From: Serinus canaria
Lineage: Eukaryota > Chordata > Aves > Passeriformes > Fringillidae
DNA: 64,000 bases
Assembly: GCF_022539315.1 (NCBI RefSeq)
Contig: NC_066337.1
Coordinates: 806,001 to 870,000, forward strand
Direction: 5' to 3'
A program made the position numbers and the translations under genes. Shown here piece after piece: positions 1 to 9,455 of the stretch. The notes beneath the pieces are model-generated. The model was given only the letters and a program-made list of their open reading frames with translations. It was not told the origin of the DNA and made no database searches. The first letter of the stretch is position 1. Every line of letters starts with the position of its first letter.

Positions 1-1562
1 AATTTGGGCAGTCCACTTGCCACCAATTTGAGCCCAAGCATTTTGCTGCTGACCAAAAGGAAGCCTGGGTGGGCTGGTGATAGGAGGCAGGGCTTGAGAT
101 AAGGGTGTAGCATCTTCAGCTTGCTCTAAAAAAGTCATCCCTAAGTTGTTTTACTGTACCTCCCTCTTGGAAGGTAAAGTAACAACAGAAACACAAAGCC
201 CTCAACATCTCCTCATTCCAGGTGCACTCACAGGTTCTCCCAAAGGAAGCATCCCCTGGCAGCTGCAGGAACTCCAAATCCTCACTCTGTGTGCTTGGGG
301 ATTCTCCTCCTCAGAGACGCAGCAGGCTCAGAACAACCCTGTGTGAGTCAGCACTGGGAATATTTTCCCTTCAAGTTCTTTCTTTGTTTGGAAGCTGCAG
401 CATTTTGCCCCAGGACACATGATCACAGCACACAGCTCATTCAGGCACTCGAGAAGGATTTTGTTCAACAAAAACAAGATAAAAAGGCACACATGGGGCA
501 AGGGCAGGCTCACTGTGCGCTAATCCAACATCCTCTCTGGCAACCAAATACATTTTATGCTTCAAGGGCGATAAACTCAGAAATCAATTATTTCTAAGAA
601 CACTCCTAAGTTTTGGGTCAAAATCAGGCCCTAGGATGGCCCAGGAACACCCGAGGCAGTGTCTGACTCCACAGTGCACCAGTGTCTACCCACACATGTG
701 TGTCTGAGGACACACATTCCAAGACTGGAATTTTTCAGATGTAGGGTGATCCAAATTCCAGTCTGAAATTCCACATCTGTAGCATTTTCTCCATCAATGA
801 CTCTTATTCCCTGGGCCTCTTGTTAACATGGTTGGACATACAGGACAAAATAAGAGGGACAGAGAGATACACTTTCCTTTAAAGGATCAGGTTCAGAAAT
901 CCATTCTTAGTCTTAGCATCACCTTTGTGGTGAGCAAACACCCAAATTCTCCTGCTGGAGTTTCATCTTTTCTTTTGTTCTCACATAATAATCCTATTTG
1001 AGAAGCTTGTATGATTCCAGGGTCTGAATTTCACACCTCCAGACCCATCTCTAACCATGCTAAAAATAATGATGTATCTGCCTTAATTATGCCTTCTGCA
1101 TCTGCTCCCCTTTGTCCCTAAATTTCCTACCCACATTTCATCCCACATTTCATCTAGGGTCTCCTAATGTCGAGATACACACAAAACTGCATCAGCAGAC
1201 CAGGATTCATCTCCTAAAAGGCAGAAAGGTCTCCAAACCCAGAAGTTTTCCCCACACATGCCCATGATGGAGTTATTGCTGCTCCAGGCTTCACTTACAC
1301 AACTGAGCACAGGACAATATTAACACTTGACTGCTCAGAGTTTATTGAGCAAGCCTAAATGATTGGTTTTTGCTGGAATGCTCCTTAGGCAAGGAACTCT
1401 TGAGTTTCCTCACCAGCTTACTGGAACTCTTCCCCACCAACTGCGGGAAAATATGCAAATTATATAACTTTGATCTAATCAATGTCTTGAGCCTGTGTCA
1501 GAGTTTCCCCTGGCTTGCAGGCAGAGGTTAAACCCTCCTGGTGGTTGTTTCTCACCCTGCAG
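1..1562 (+). other. Sequence upstream of the KCNJ1 core coding exon (intron or 5' flank)
   Basis: No convincing coding exon is seen here. The stretch ends in a pyrimidine-rich tract and an AG at 1561-1562, which reads as the splice acceptor of the KCNJ1 core exon. In mammals KCNJ1 has small alternative upstream exons that give the ROMK1-3 N-termini. None can be identified here, and they could lie upstream of the window. The reading frame is open from 1495 across the acceptor, but the residues before the methionine at 1582 do not resemble ROMK1, so I read them as intron. Confidence 0.5.
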
Positions 1563-1581
1563 AGCCCTGGCAACAGTGGGG

Positions 1582-2697
1582 ATGTTCAGCTACCTCCGGG
1601 AGCGCTTCACCAGCCGCCTCCGGGAGCGCAGCCGGCGCCGGGCCAGGCTCGTCTCCAAGGATGGGAGGTGCAACATCGAGTTTGGCAATGTGGAGCAGTC
1701 CAGGTTTGTCTTCCTGATTGACATATGGACAACCATCCTGGACCTCAGGTGGAGATACAAGATGACCATCTTCATCTCGGCCTTCCTGGGCAGCTGGTTC
1801 CTGTTTGGGCTGCTCTGGTATGTTGTAGCCTACATCCACAAAGACCTGCCCGAGTTCAACCCCTCCATCAACCACACCCCCTGCGTGGAGAACATCAACG
1901 GCCTCACCTCAGCCTTCCTCTTCTCCCTGGAGACCCAGGTGACCATCGGGTACGGCTTCAGGTGTGTCACAGAGCAGTGCGCCACTGCCATCTTCCTGCT
2001 CATCTTCCAGTCCATCCTGGGTGTCATCATCAACTCCTTCATGTGTGGGGCCATCCTGGCCAAGATCTCCAGGTCCAAAAACCGGGCCAAGACCATCACG
2101 TTCAGCAAGAACGCTGTCATCAGCAAGCGTGGGGGGAAGCTCTGCCTCCTGATCCGCGTGGCCAACCTCCGCAAGAGCCTGCTGATCGGGAGCCACATCT
2201 ATGGGAAGCTGCTGAGGACCACCATCACCCCCGAGGGGGAGACCATCATCCTGGACCAGGTCAACATCGAGTTCGTGGTGGACGCCGGCAACGAGAATCT
2301 CTTCTTCATCTCTCCCCTCACCATTTACCACATCATAGACAAGAACAGCCCCTTCTTCCACATGGCAGCAGAAACCCTCCTGCAGCAGGACTTTGAGCTG
2401 GTGGTGTTTTTGGATGGCACTGTGGAGGCCACCAGTGCCACCTGCCAGGTGAGGACGTCCTACATCCCCGAGGAGGTGCTCTGGGGGTACCGCTTCGCTC
2501 CCATCGTGTCCAAGACCAAAGAAGGGAAATACAGAGTGGATTTCCAGAACTTCAGCAAGACAGTGGCCGTGGAGACTCCCCACTGTGCTTTCTGTCTCTA
2601 CAATGAGAAGGAAGCCAAAGCCAAAGAGAAGAAAGGTTATGACAATCCTGGTTTTGTCTTGTCTGAAGTCAATGAAACCAGTGACACAAAAATGTAG
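1582..2697 (+). CDS. KCNJ1: ATP-sensitive inward rectifier potassium channel 1 (Kir1.1/ROMK), ROMK2-like form, 371 aa
   Basis: This is the kidney-type inward rectifier that secretes and recycles K+ across epithelial plasma membranes; four subunits form the pore. The product resembles mammalian KCNJ1 along its whole length. It has a basic cytosolic N-terminus with the RARLVS kinase site (Ser25), then Lys60 at the pH-sensor position, TM1 at about 61-84, the NHT glycosylation sequon at Asn97, and the TIGYG filter at 121-125. TM2 spans about 134-160 with Asn151, the weak-rectification residue. The PIP2-contact Arg168 and the cytosolic beta domain follow. The C-terminus has an NPXY-like YDNPGF endocytic motif (353-358) and ends in TKM, a PDZ ligand. 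The coding part is in one exon, as in mammals. I chose the ATG at 1582 because it lies 20 bases after the acceptor and matches the ROMK2 start. It is one residue shorter than human ROMK2 (372), through a missing Ala near residue 38. The N-terminus is richer in arginine than the mammalian one. Confidence 0.97.
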   Translation: MFSYLRERFTSRLRERSRRRARLVSKDGRCNIEFGNVEQSRFVFLIDIWTTILDLRWRYKMTIFISAFLGSWFLFGLLWYVVAYIHKDLPEFNPSINHTPCVENINGLTSAFLFSLETQVTIGYGFRCVTEQCATAIFLLIFQSILGVIINSFMCGAILAKISRSKNRAKTITFSKNAVISKRGGKLCLLIRVANLRKSLLIGSHIYGKLLRTTITPEGETIILDQVNIEFVVDAGNENLFFISPLTIYHIIDKNSPFFHMAAETLLQQDFELVVFLDGTVEATSATCQVRTSYIPEEVLWGYRFAPIVSKTKEGKYRVDFQNFSKTVAVETPHCAFCLYNEKEAKAKEKKGYDNPGFVLSEVNETSDTKM

Positions 2698-2790
2698 TGC
2701 CAGGTATTCGTGGGGCTGAGTTTTCAGAGAGAATTCAGTCTTGAGAGGATTAATAAATAATCAGTAAAACAAAACAGAAAGACAGGTTTG
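2698..2790 (+). other. KCNJ1: KCNJ1 3'UTR start with candidate poly(A) signal
   Basis: The stop codon ends at 2697. An AATAAA hexamer lies at 2752-2757 and could end a very short 3'UTR. AT-rich sequence continues to about 2920, so a longer 3'UTR is equally possible. The end cannot be fixed without transcripts. Confidence 0.45.
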
Positions 2791-4144
2791 GGTTTTCTCT
2801 AGCCCAGCATTTGTTTTCTCAAAAGCCTCCAATCAAAGAGGAGCAGCATACCAGTGATCACTATTTAACTACTATATATATATTTCATAGAATTTATATT
2901 TTTATATCCATGAGATGTTTAATGAAGCTGCTATGTTGGAATGTCCAACTCGCCAAAGTTTTCAGGGGCATGCAAAGGTGTTAGAAAGCCTGAAAAGGTG
3001 GAAAGAAATTTTAGGACAATTAAGATACACAGCTGCTGGAAGGAGAATGTGAAAAGGAGAGACAGAAGGCAAAGCTAAAGAAACCTAAAGGACTTAGGAG
3101 CCAAAACCTCAAAAAATTTTCTGGTTGCCGAAGTCCTCTATGAAAACAGAGTCTCTGGCTCTGGAACTTGAGCACCTTTGAATGTTCTGGAACAATTCCT
3201 TCCCTCTTTCTTTAGGGCTGGTACAGCTGCAGGACAGAGCAGTAAGGGATGGGACAAGCCTAGGAAATAGAGAAGACAGGGCTTGGGCCAAGCTGCTGCA
3301 TCTCCAACTCCAAAATGTGACTTCTCCTCTCTGAAAGCCTTTGACTCCTTTCAGGGAAAAAGAGCCAAATGGAAATGACAACTGAAAAACCAAGGAGAAG
3401 CAGAGACCCACTCTGGGACAAAAGGAATTTTGCAGCTTATTCCCAACCTGTCCCAGCCTTCATCTGCTCTTCAGTGCCCCAGGAGCTGCCTGGATGGGGA
3501 ATAGGGAACCATTTGAAGACAACTCTTCAGAAAGGTAGGGAGATGGAGAACACATTCATTCCTTCACACCTGGCAGAAAGCACTCCACTGGGAGAAGAGA
3601 GGAAGTTCCCAGCTCTGGATGTATCCTTCCAAAAAAATCCCCAGTGCAAACAGAGATTATCTTCCCCTTTGAAGCACAAAGGTCTTGTTCAAACAAAAAC
3701 ACAGCCCAGGAGCCTCCTACCAACATTTAGCTTCAGATTGGGTTCCAAACTATTCATCCCCCCAGAGCCAAACATGCATCCCTACAGGAAACAACTCCTG
3801 CTCACTGGGAGCTGAGGAGTGCTGGACATTTTCTGGGGGTGATTTGGGTGATTTCTGACATAAATGCAACAAGAAACTTCAATACCTTTTTAGTGAATTT
3901 CTACTTTCTCACAGTCAGGTTTTTTTTCCCCCAATTCATTCTGTTACTGAGAGTCCTAGTGTCAGACCAGAGTTTTTGGGAACTCTTCCCAGCAATGTAA
4001 CTCAACTCATCAATTTTCAATGCTGTGGTAAAATGGAAATCCTGTTAAAAGCTGCTGGACTAAGTGGTTTTAAAAGAAGGGGAGAATTCAGCAGGTCAGA
4101 TGATGACAAGAGAAAGCTGTGCTGCAAATGAGCACAGTGTGAGT

Positions 4145-4335
4145 ATGGAAATCAAACTCTGGGAAACAGGAGTGTCTAGGTCCTGGTCCCAGTGTAGTGT
4201 GAGCTCCTCTCTTGGGTCAGAACAAATCACTCTGCTCTGTATCTCCAATTGCCATCTGTAACACGGGACATAAACACTGACTTTGTACAGAGAGCAATGG
4301 TATGAACAATTATGTCACTAAAGCACTTTAAAAGC
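4145..4335 (+). repeat. MIR-like ancient SINE fragment
   Basis: The order of motifs resembles the MIR/CORE-SINE family: a CAAATCACT-type block near 4225, a pyrimidine-rich TCTGT block, CCATCTGTAACACGGG near 4253, and a CACTTTAAAAG-type tail near 4323. The copy is very diverged, as expected of an element older than birds. The call is by eye and the edges are approximate. Confidence 0.4.
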
Positions 4336-5281
4336 CAATTCTCAGCTGTGTCAATCTTTCCTCTGTTCACCACTGTCACACCCTTCTCCACTCTGGATGG
4401 GAAGGTCAGCACACAAAGTTCTGCTCTCATCACACATCAGAGCTACCAACAGTGGCTGCACCAGGGCCAGAACTGAGAATGGAGAAGCAGGAGTGAGACC
4501 TTTGAGGTAACTCACAGATAGTGCCTGATATATTAATTGTGCTGCATTGCAACTTTGGAAACCAACAATGGAAAAAATACTTTACAGTCCCAATCACCAC
4601 AGCACCTTAGTGCCCTTCATATAATCAGCTTGGAAGGGCAGTTTTGAACCCCCAAAACAAACATCAAGAAATCAGTGGCAATGCACAGAAATCTCAGAGG
4701 GAGCAGGGAAGTGAAATTATGTGTTCAGAGACCCAGAGTGGTCTGAACCAAAAGGCTGCTCCATCCTTCCAGAGCTGCATTTCCTCCCAAGGCTTCCTGT
4801 ACAGTTCCCTGGGTGTGATGTCTCCAGAAAATGGCACTGTCAGGGCTCAAGGCTCACAAGCTGCACCTCTTACCCCTGGGAGAAGAGATGCATCAAGATG
4901 CCTTTATAGAAGCAGAAAAAGTGTCCCCACTGGACAAAAATAGCAAGTCCAAGGGAAATCCATTTGAAAGGTCAAACCCAGCTGTGCAATGAGGAGTCAG
5001 GGAAGATTCCTACCTTAAGTACTGGTTTGGGATGTTAGTGCTAGTGGGAAAAAGAAACCAAATGCTCTGCAGTGCCTGTCCAAAAGGTGGTGCACACCCT
5101 CCAAAGCCTAGAGGGTCCCTAAACAGTGCACTTCCAGGTACTGCCCCTGGAAAGGCTCCTCAAAATCCTAAACCTCAATGTTCTTCTGACCCAGCAATGG
5201 AACCTTTTGCCCTGTCTCTGCAGCGTGAGCATGAGGAGGTGTTGCTCCATTTCTAGAAGCATGAAGTGCTCCCAGAGCTCA

Positions 5282-5370
5282 AAGAGAAAACACCTTATCC
5301 CCCTGTGGGGGTGGTTACCTGTGCTGAGAAAACACCTGATCCCCCTGTGGGGGTGGTTGCCTGTGCTCCC
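5282..5370 (+). repeat. Tandem duplication, two 43-bp units
   Basis: A unit containing GAGAAAACACC, CCCCCTGTGGGGGTGGTT and CCTGTGCT occurs twice in a row with two or three differences. It looks like a young local duplication. Confidence 0.85.
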
Positions 5371-7305
5371 TCTGCTGACAGTCACACCTGCCTTGGAGCC
5401 TGCAGCACAAGGGAGCTGCACCAGGGGAAGGGTGGGTGTTCTTTTGTGTATTTTGGTGTTACTGGAAGGGATCCAGGAGCAGAGGAAATTCCAGGGGATG
5501 GATCCAAAGCTGACAGGGCCATGGCTGAGCTATCAGGCTCCCTTAGAGAAGGATCGTGCTGGGAGCTGACTGGGAATCCCAGAGCGAGCCTCCCGCTGGT
5601 GCCACCCCAGGAAGCCCTGGCAGCCCCACAGCAGCAGCAGGAGATAGAGCTGAGGGAGAGCCCAGCAGCAGCACAACAATGAGTGGAATTTCCTCTGGCT
5701 GTCCAGGGAGAGCAGTTTGTCACCCTGCAGATAAAGGCCTGGCCAGGAAGGAGGTTATCGGGGACAGGCCACTCGGGACACGCTCCGGAGTAAAGCTATT
5801 TTGGGGGCTGTCACCCCTGCTGCCATTAAAAGAAAGTTCAGTTAAGAGGATGAAAATAAATTTAATCTTGCTGAACAGAAGTGGCTGGAGGGAACCACAG
5901 AGCTGATATTGAAAGACAAAGGCAGGGCTCTTCACCCTGGCAGGGCTTCACTCCTCCAGCTCTGCTCAGGTCCCTGCTCCCTCGGGTGCCCTCCTGCCTT
6001 TGGGGCTCCCCACTAACTAGGACACCCCATGGAGCTGACAGCCTGGTCCATACCCTGCAAAGCTCTCAGGAGAAAGGCCTGCCCTTCAGGGGAGCAAACC
6101 AGACCATTCCTGCTGGATTAAGGCCTAAAGGATTTCACTGGGAAAGCCAAGCAGCCAGGCTTGGGAATAATGCTTCTACTCTAAACTTAATTTATCTTCT
6201 CATTTCACAAACAACATGTTTCTTCTACTGTATTTATTTTAAACACTCATTCAAGCTGTGCATAATAATTCAATCATTTTGAAATAGATTTACCCTCCTG
6301 CTGGCAAATGAATAAGGCATCCTGCTGACTGCTGGAGAAAGGGCGTTGAATTAAAATAACTGCTTTTGGTAAACTGACATGTGCTGGTTTGCTGTCTGTC
6401 TGCACACATGCTCAGGGAAGAGCTGGTGAAAAGGCACCCCTAAATAATAATAACAACAATAATAAGAATAACAAAAGCCCCTGGCACACTGTTCAGATGC
6501 TCCCACTGACTCGCACTGCTGGATTGTGGCAGACCACTGCTCACAGGCTGCCAGAGAATGCCTGGATAGCTCCTGCCTGGACACAATTCCCTGGAAACTC
6601 TGCTGCTCACCACAAACCAGTCAGCAGGGAGCAAAGACACTCGTGGTGGCAGCTGAGGTGTCCCATCCCCTTCTCCCTCCCAGGCAAACCCTTGGGAATT
6701 CTGCTGGGAGCAGTCAGGATTTCCACCTCGTTTCTTCACCCTAAAATCACCCCTGCCTTGATCCATGGTTGTGGTGCTGGCCCAGCTCCTGCTCCCCACA
6801 GGAGCAGGGAGAAAACACAGCACCAGGCCAGGAATGTGAGCAGAGAGGGAAAATGTGCAGGGTCCTAAACCCCCTGTGAATTCTCCTGCTGCAGCTTGGG
6901 GAAGCTCTGACACCACCAGCTCTGGCCCTAAATCACATTTAACCCTGTGACAGCATCACTGGAACTAGAGTGAGGAAGGTTGAAGCTCTCTCCATGGCTG
7001 CTCAAATACACACAAAAGATAATTCCTGAGGCCAGGCTGGCATTCCTGTGGTGGAAGCATCTGCCTGGGGACACTTTCACTTGAACTCACTGCTGCACAT
7101 AAATTCATAAATTCTGCCTACTCAGAGGAGGTGGATGGGTGAGGGGAGGCTGAAGATGAGACAGACTCACTTGGTGTCTCTTTTTTTTACACTGCTGGCC
7201 AAATTTAAGCAAAGAAAGCATTAAGCCCTTGCTCTCCTGGGCAACCATGTCCCAACCAGCTGTGCAAAATCACCAGGTTCATTCATTGTGACAGCCCAGA
7301 GACAG

Positions 7306-7392
7306 GTCGGGATGCTGGGGACTATCAGGGATGCTGGGGAGCACCGGGATGCTGGGGACCATCAGGGACGCTGGGGAGCACCGGGGATGCAT
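7306..7392 (+). repeat. Short tandem repeat with a GATGCTGGGGA core
   Basis: Four to five imperfect units of about 18-20 bases share the core GATGCTGGGGA, alternating with ATCAGG or GCACCGG. Confidence 0.75.
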
Positions 7393-7875
7393 GAATGCAG
7401 CCATCCCCGATGTTTTCTGTGCCGCCGCCACAGGATGGCACCGCTCACCTGCGGATCAGCCGCTCCGCAGCCCCCAAACTCCGCATGGCGACCGCGGCAG
7501 CCTTGAAAAGCAAAGCAAGAATTTATTGGGACTGTTCCGTGTTTTATTACACAAAGTTCAATGCATTAGTGGCTCGGTTTTGGCACGGGCCGTGCTAGCA
7601 GGATGTATTTAGCCCCTTCACAGAAGTGTTGGGAATTCTCGGCGGTGAATTCGGAGCTGATGTGTGAGTGGAGGGCTGGGGACTGTAAACATCGGCTGTT
7701 GCTGCACCCAGCGCGGGCGGGGGGGGGTGGTGGTCAGGAACGGCGAGGTTGGGTCTTCAGAGACCCATATTCCATAGGTAACTCTGCTCTGGAACGCCAG
7801 ACCACACTGCTCCCTACTTTGTGCCTCAGTTTCCCGAGCTGTTAAAACCCAACAGCACGGTGGTGCAGGGCTAAT

Positions 7876-7932
7876 GCTTGGATTCCACGACCTCAGAGGG
7901 CTTTTCCAATCTCACTGATTCCATGATTCCAC
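7876..7932 (+). repeat. CR1 LINE 3' tail
   Basis: The stretch has the end of CR1 in sense orientation: a GACCTCAGAGGGCTTTTCCAA-like block followed by a GATTCCATGATTCC tail. Only the last 60 bases or so are recognisable. Confidence 0.65.
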
Positions 7933-8052
7933 CACAGACCACCCCGGGACAGCCCTGAGTCCTCGCTATGTCAGTTTACAGCAGTGCCCAAGGCTCCTGC
8001 TCAGATGAAGCTCCCCCGTGCTCTGAAGTGCTCCTGGTGCAGCAGGGAGCCA

Positions 8053-8070
8053 CCCCCCCCCCCCCCCCCC
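8053..8070 (+). repeat. Poly-C tract (18 C)
   Basis: An uninterrupted run of 18 cytosines, preceded by GAGCCA. Such runs are prone to length errors in assemblies. Confidence 0.95.
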
Positions 8071-8199
8071 AAGGAGTCACTGTCACTGTGGCAGGGCCTG
8101 CAGAGCCATCACACCCCTTGGGATGGTTCTGGAAGCCCACATGACATCCCTTTGTGCTGCTGTGCCTGGGGCTTCACAAACACTGCTATGGAACCAGCC

Positions 8200-8310
8200 C
8201 AGAGTCCCAGGATGGTGTGGGCTGGAAGGGACCTTAAAGCTCATCTCCTTCTACCCCCATGCCAGGCCCCCTGCTCCCCTCTATCCCTCATGGAGAAGGA
8301 TGCTGCTCCC
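8200..8310 (-). repeat. CR1 LINE 3' end fragment
   Basis: On the + strand it reads CCCAGGATGG, GGCTGGAAGGGACC, TTAAAGCTCATC and then a CCATGCCAGG block. This is the reverse complement of the CR1 3' end. Confidence 0.75.
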
Positions 8311-8519
8311 CAAATTCCCACAGCAAGGCTGGGGTGCTGGTGCCACTGGGTCTGCAGAACTTGGAATATGCTGGCTGAGGAATTTGGGAAGCTGCTCAGC
8401 TCCCTGTAAGCCTTGAGCCTCCAGAAATGGAGCATTAAGGGAAGTTTTAAATCCTCCACAGAAACGCCTGCCCCAAGCTGAATCCCTTTCTTAATTTGTT
8501 TTACTGTAACACCACAGTA

Positions 8520-8690
8520 GACTCTTTATATCAGATATGTGTATATATAAACACACACACAATTATAGCAACTAGGTGTACATATACACACGATAATATC
8601 AAATGTGTGTATATACACACACAAAATTGTATCAAACATGCATGTATATATATATATATATATATATACTGTTCTATGAAATATACATAC
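8520..8690. repeat. AC/TA-rich microsatellite cluster
   Basis: Interspersed CACACA, TATATA and GTGTGTATA runs, with a pure (TA)n tract at about 8645-8668. It lies directly before a CR1 fragment. Confidence 0.9.
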
Positions 8691-8698
8691 ATCTATAT

Positions 8699-8826
8699 GG
8701 AATCACAGAGGGGTTTAGGTTGGAAGGGACCTTAAAGTTCATCCCATCCCACCCCCTGCCATGGGCACTATCCAACATTGCTCCAAGCCCTATCCAGCCT
8801 AGCCTTGGACACTTCCAGGAGTGTGG
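8699..8826 (-). repeat. CR1 LINE 3' end fragment
   Basis: The + strand carries AATCACAGAGG, GGTTGGAAGGGACC, TTAAAGTTCATCC, CTGCCATGGGCAC and CCAGCCTAGCCTTGGACAC. This is the classic antisense CR1 3' end. It is sandwiched between two microsatellites. Confidence 0.9.
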
Positions 8827-8835
8827 TAAGTGTAT

Positions 8836-8866
8836 ATATATAATAGATAGATGATAGATGATAGAT

Positions 8867-8918
<52 letters not shown>

Positions 8919-8941
8919 CAGATGATAGATAGATGATAGAT

Positions 8942-9003
<62 letters not shown>
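8836..9003 (+). repeat. (TAGA)n / GATA-type tetranucleotide microsatellite
   Basis: Two long TAGA runs (about 8868-8920 and 8941-9003) are separated by GATGATAGAT-type interruptions. It probably grew from the tail next to the CR1 fragment and is likely polymorphic in length. Confidence 0.97.
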
Positions 9004-9116
9004 TGTATGTATTGTACATGGGTTCTGAGGGAGACAGAAAACCCAAGGAAGGTGTTCAGGTTTCTACAGGTGCCCTCTGCCAACGCCCCTGGCACAGCCC
9101 CCTTCAGCCACTGCTC

Positions 9117-9455
9117 AGGGACACCGGGAAGGCGGACCCTGTGCCCAGGGCTGGCTGTGTCCCTGTCCGGCCCGGGCTGGGGACACCGGGACACCGGGAA
9201 GGCGGACCCTGTGCCCAGGGCTGGCCTGTGTCCCTGTCCGGCCCGGGCTGGGGACACCGGGACACCGGGAAGGCGGACCCTGTGCCCAGGGCTGGCCGTG
9301 TCCCTGCCAGCCTGGGCTGGGACACCGGGACACCGGGAAAGCGGACCCTGTGCCCAGGGCTGGCCGTGTCCCTGCCAGCCTGGGCTGGGGACACCGGGAC
9401 ACCGGGAAGGCGGACCCTGTGCCCAGGGCTGGCCGTGTCCCTGCCAGCCCGAGGG
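9117..9455 (+). repeat. GC-rich minisatellite, about five units of 65-70 bp
   Basis: Each unit holds GACACCGGGAAGGCGGACC, CTGTGCCCAGGGCTGGC and GTGTCCCTG followed by a CCAGCC or CGGCCCGGGC block. Each unit keeps several CpGs. The long open frames across this block on both strands result from the repeat and low stop density. Confidence 0.95.

Noticed and set aside
1495..1581. Start of the KCNJ1 frame at 1495, which would add 29 residues
   Set aside because: The extension crosses a good splice acceptor at 1561-1562 and its residues do not resemble ROMK1; the frame is open by chance.
1552..2583. Long antisense and alternate-frame ORFs over KCNJ1 (up to 224 codons)
   Set aside because: They are shadows of a GC-rich coding exon and show no family resemblance.
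8836..9003. Serine/isoleucine/tyrosine-repeat ORFs on the - strand
   Set aside because: Translation of the TAGA microsatellite.
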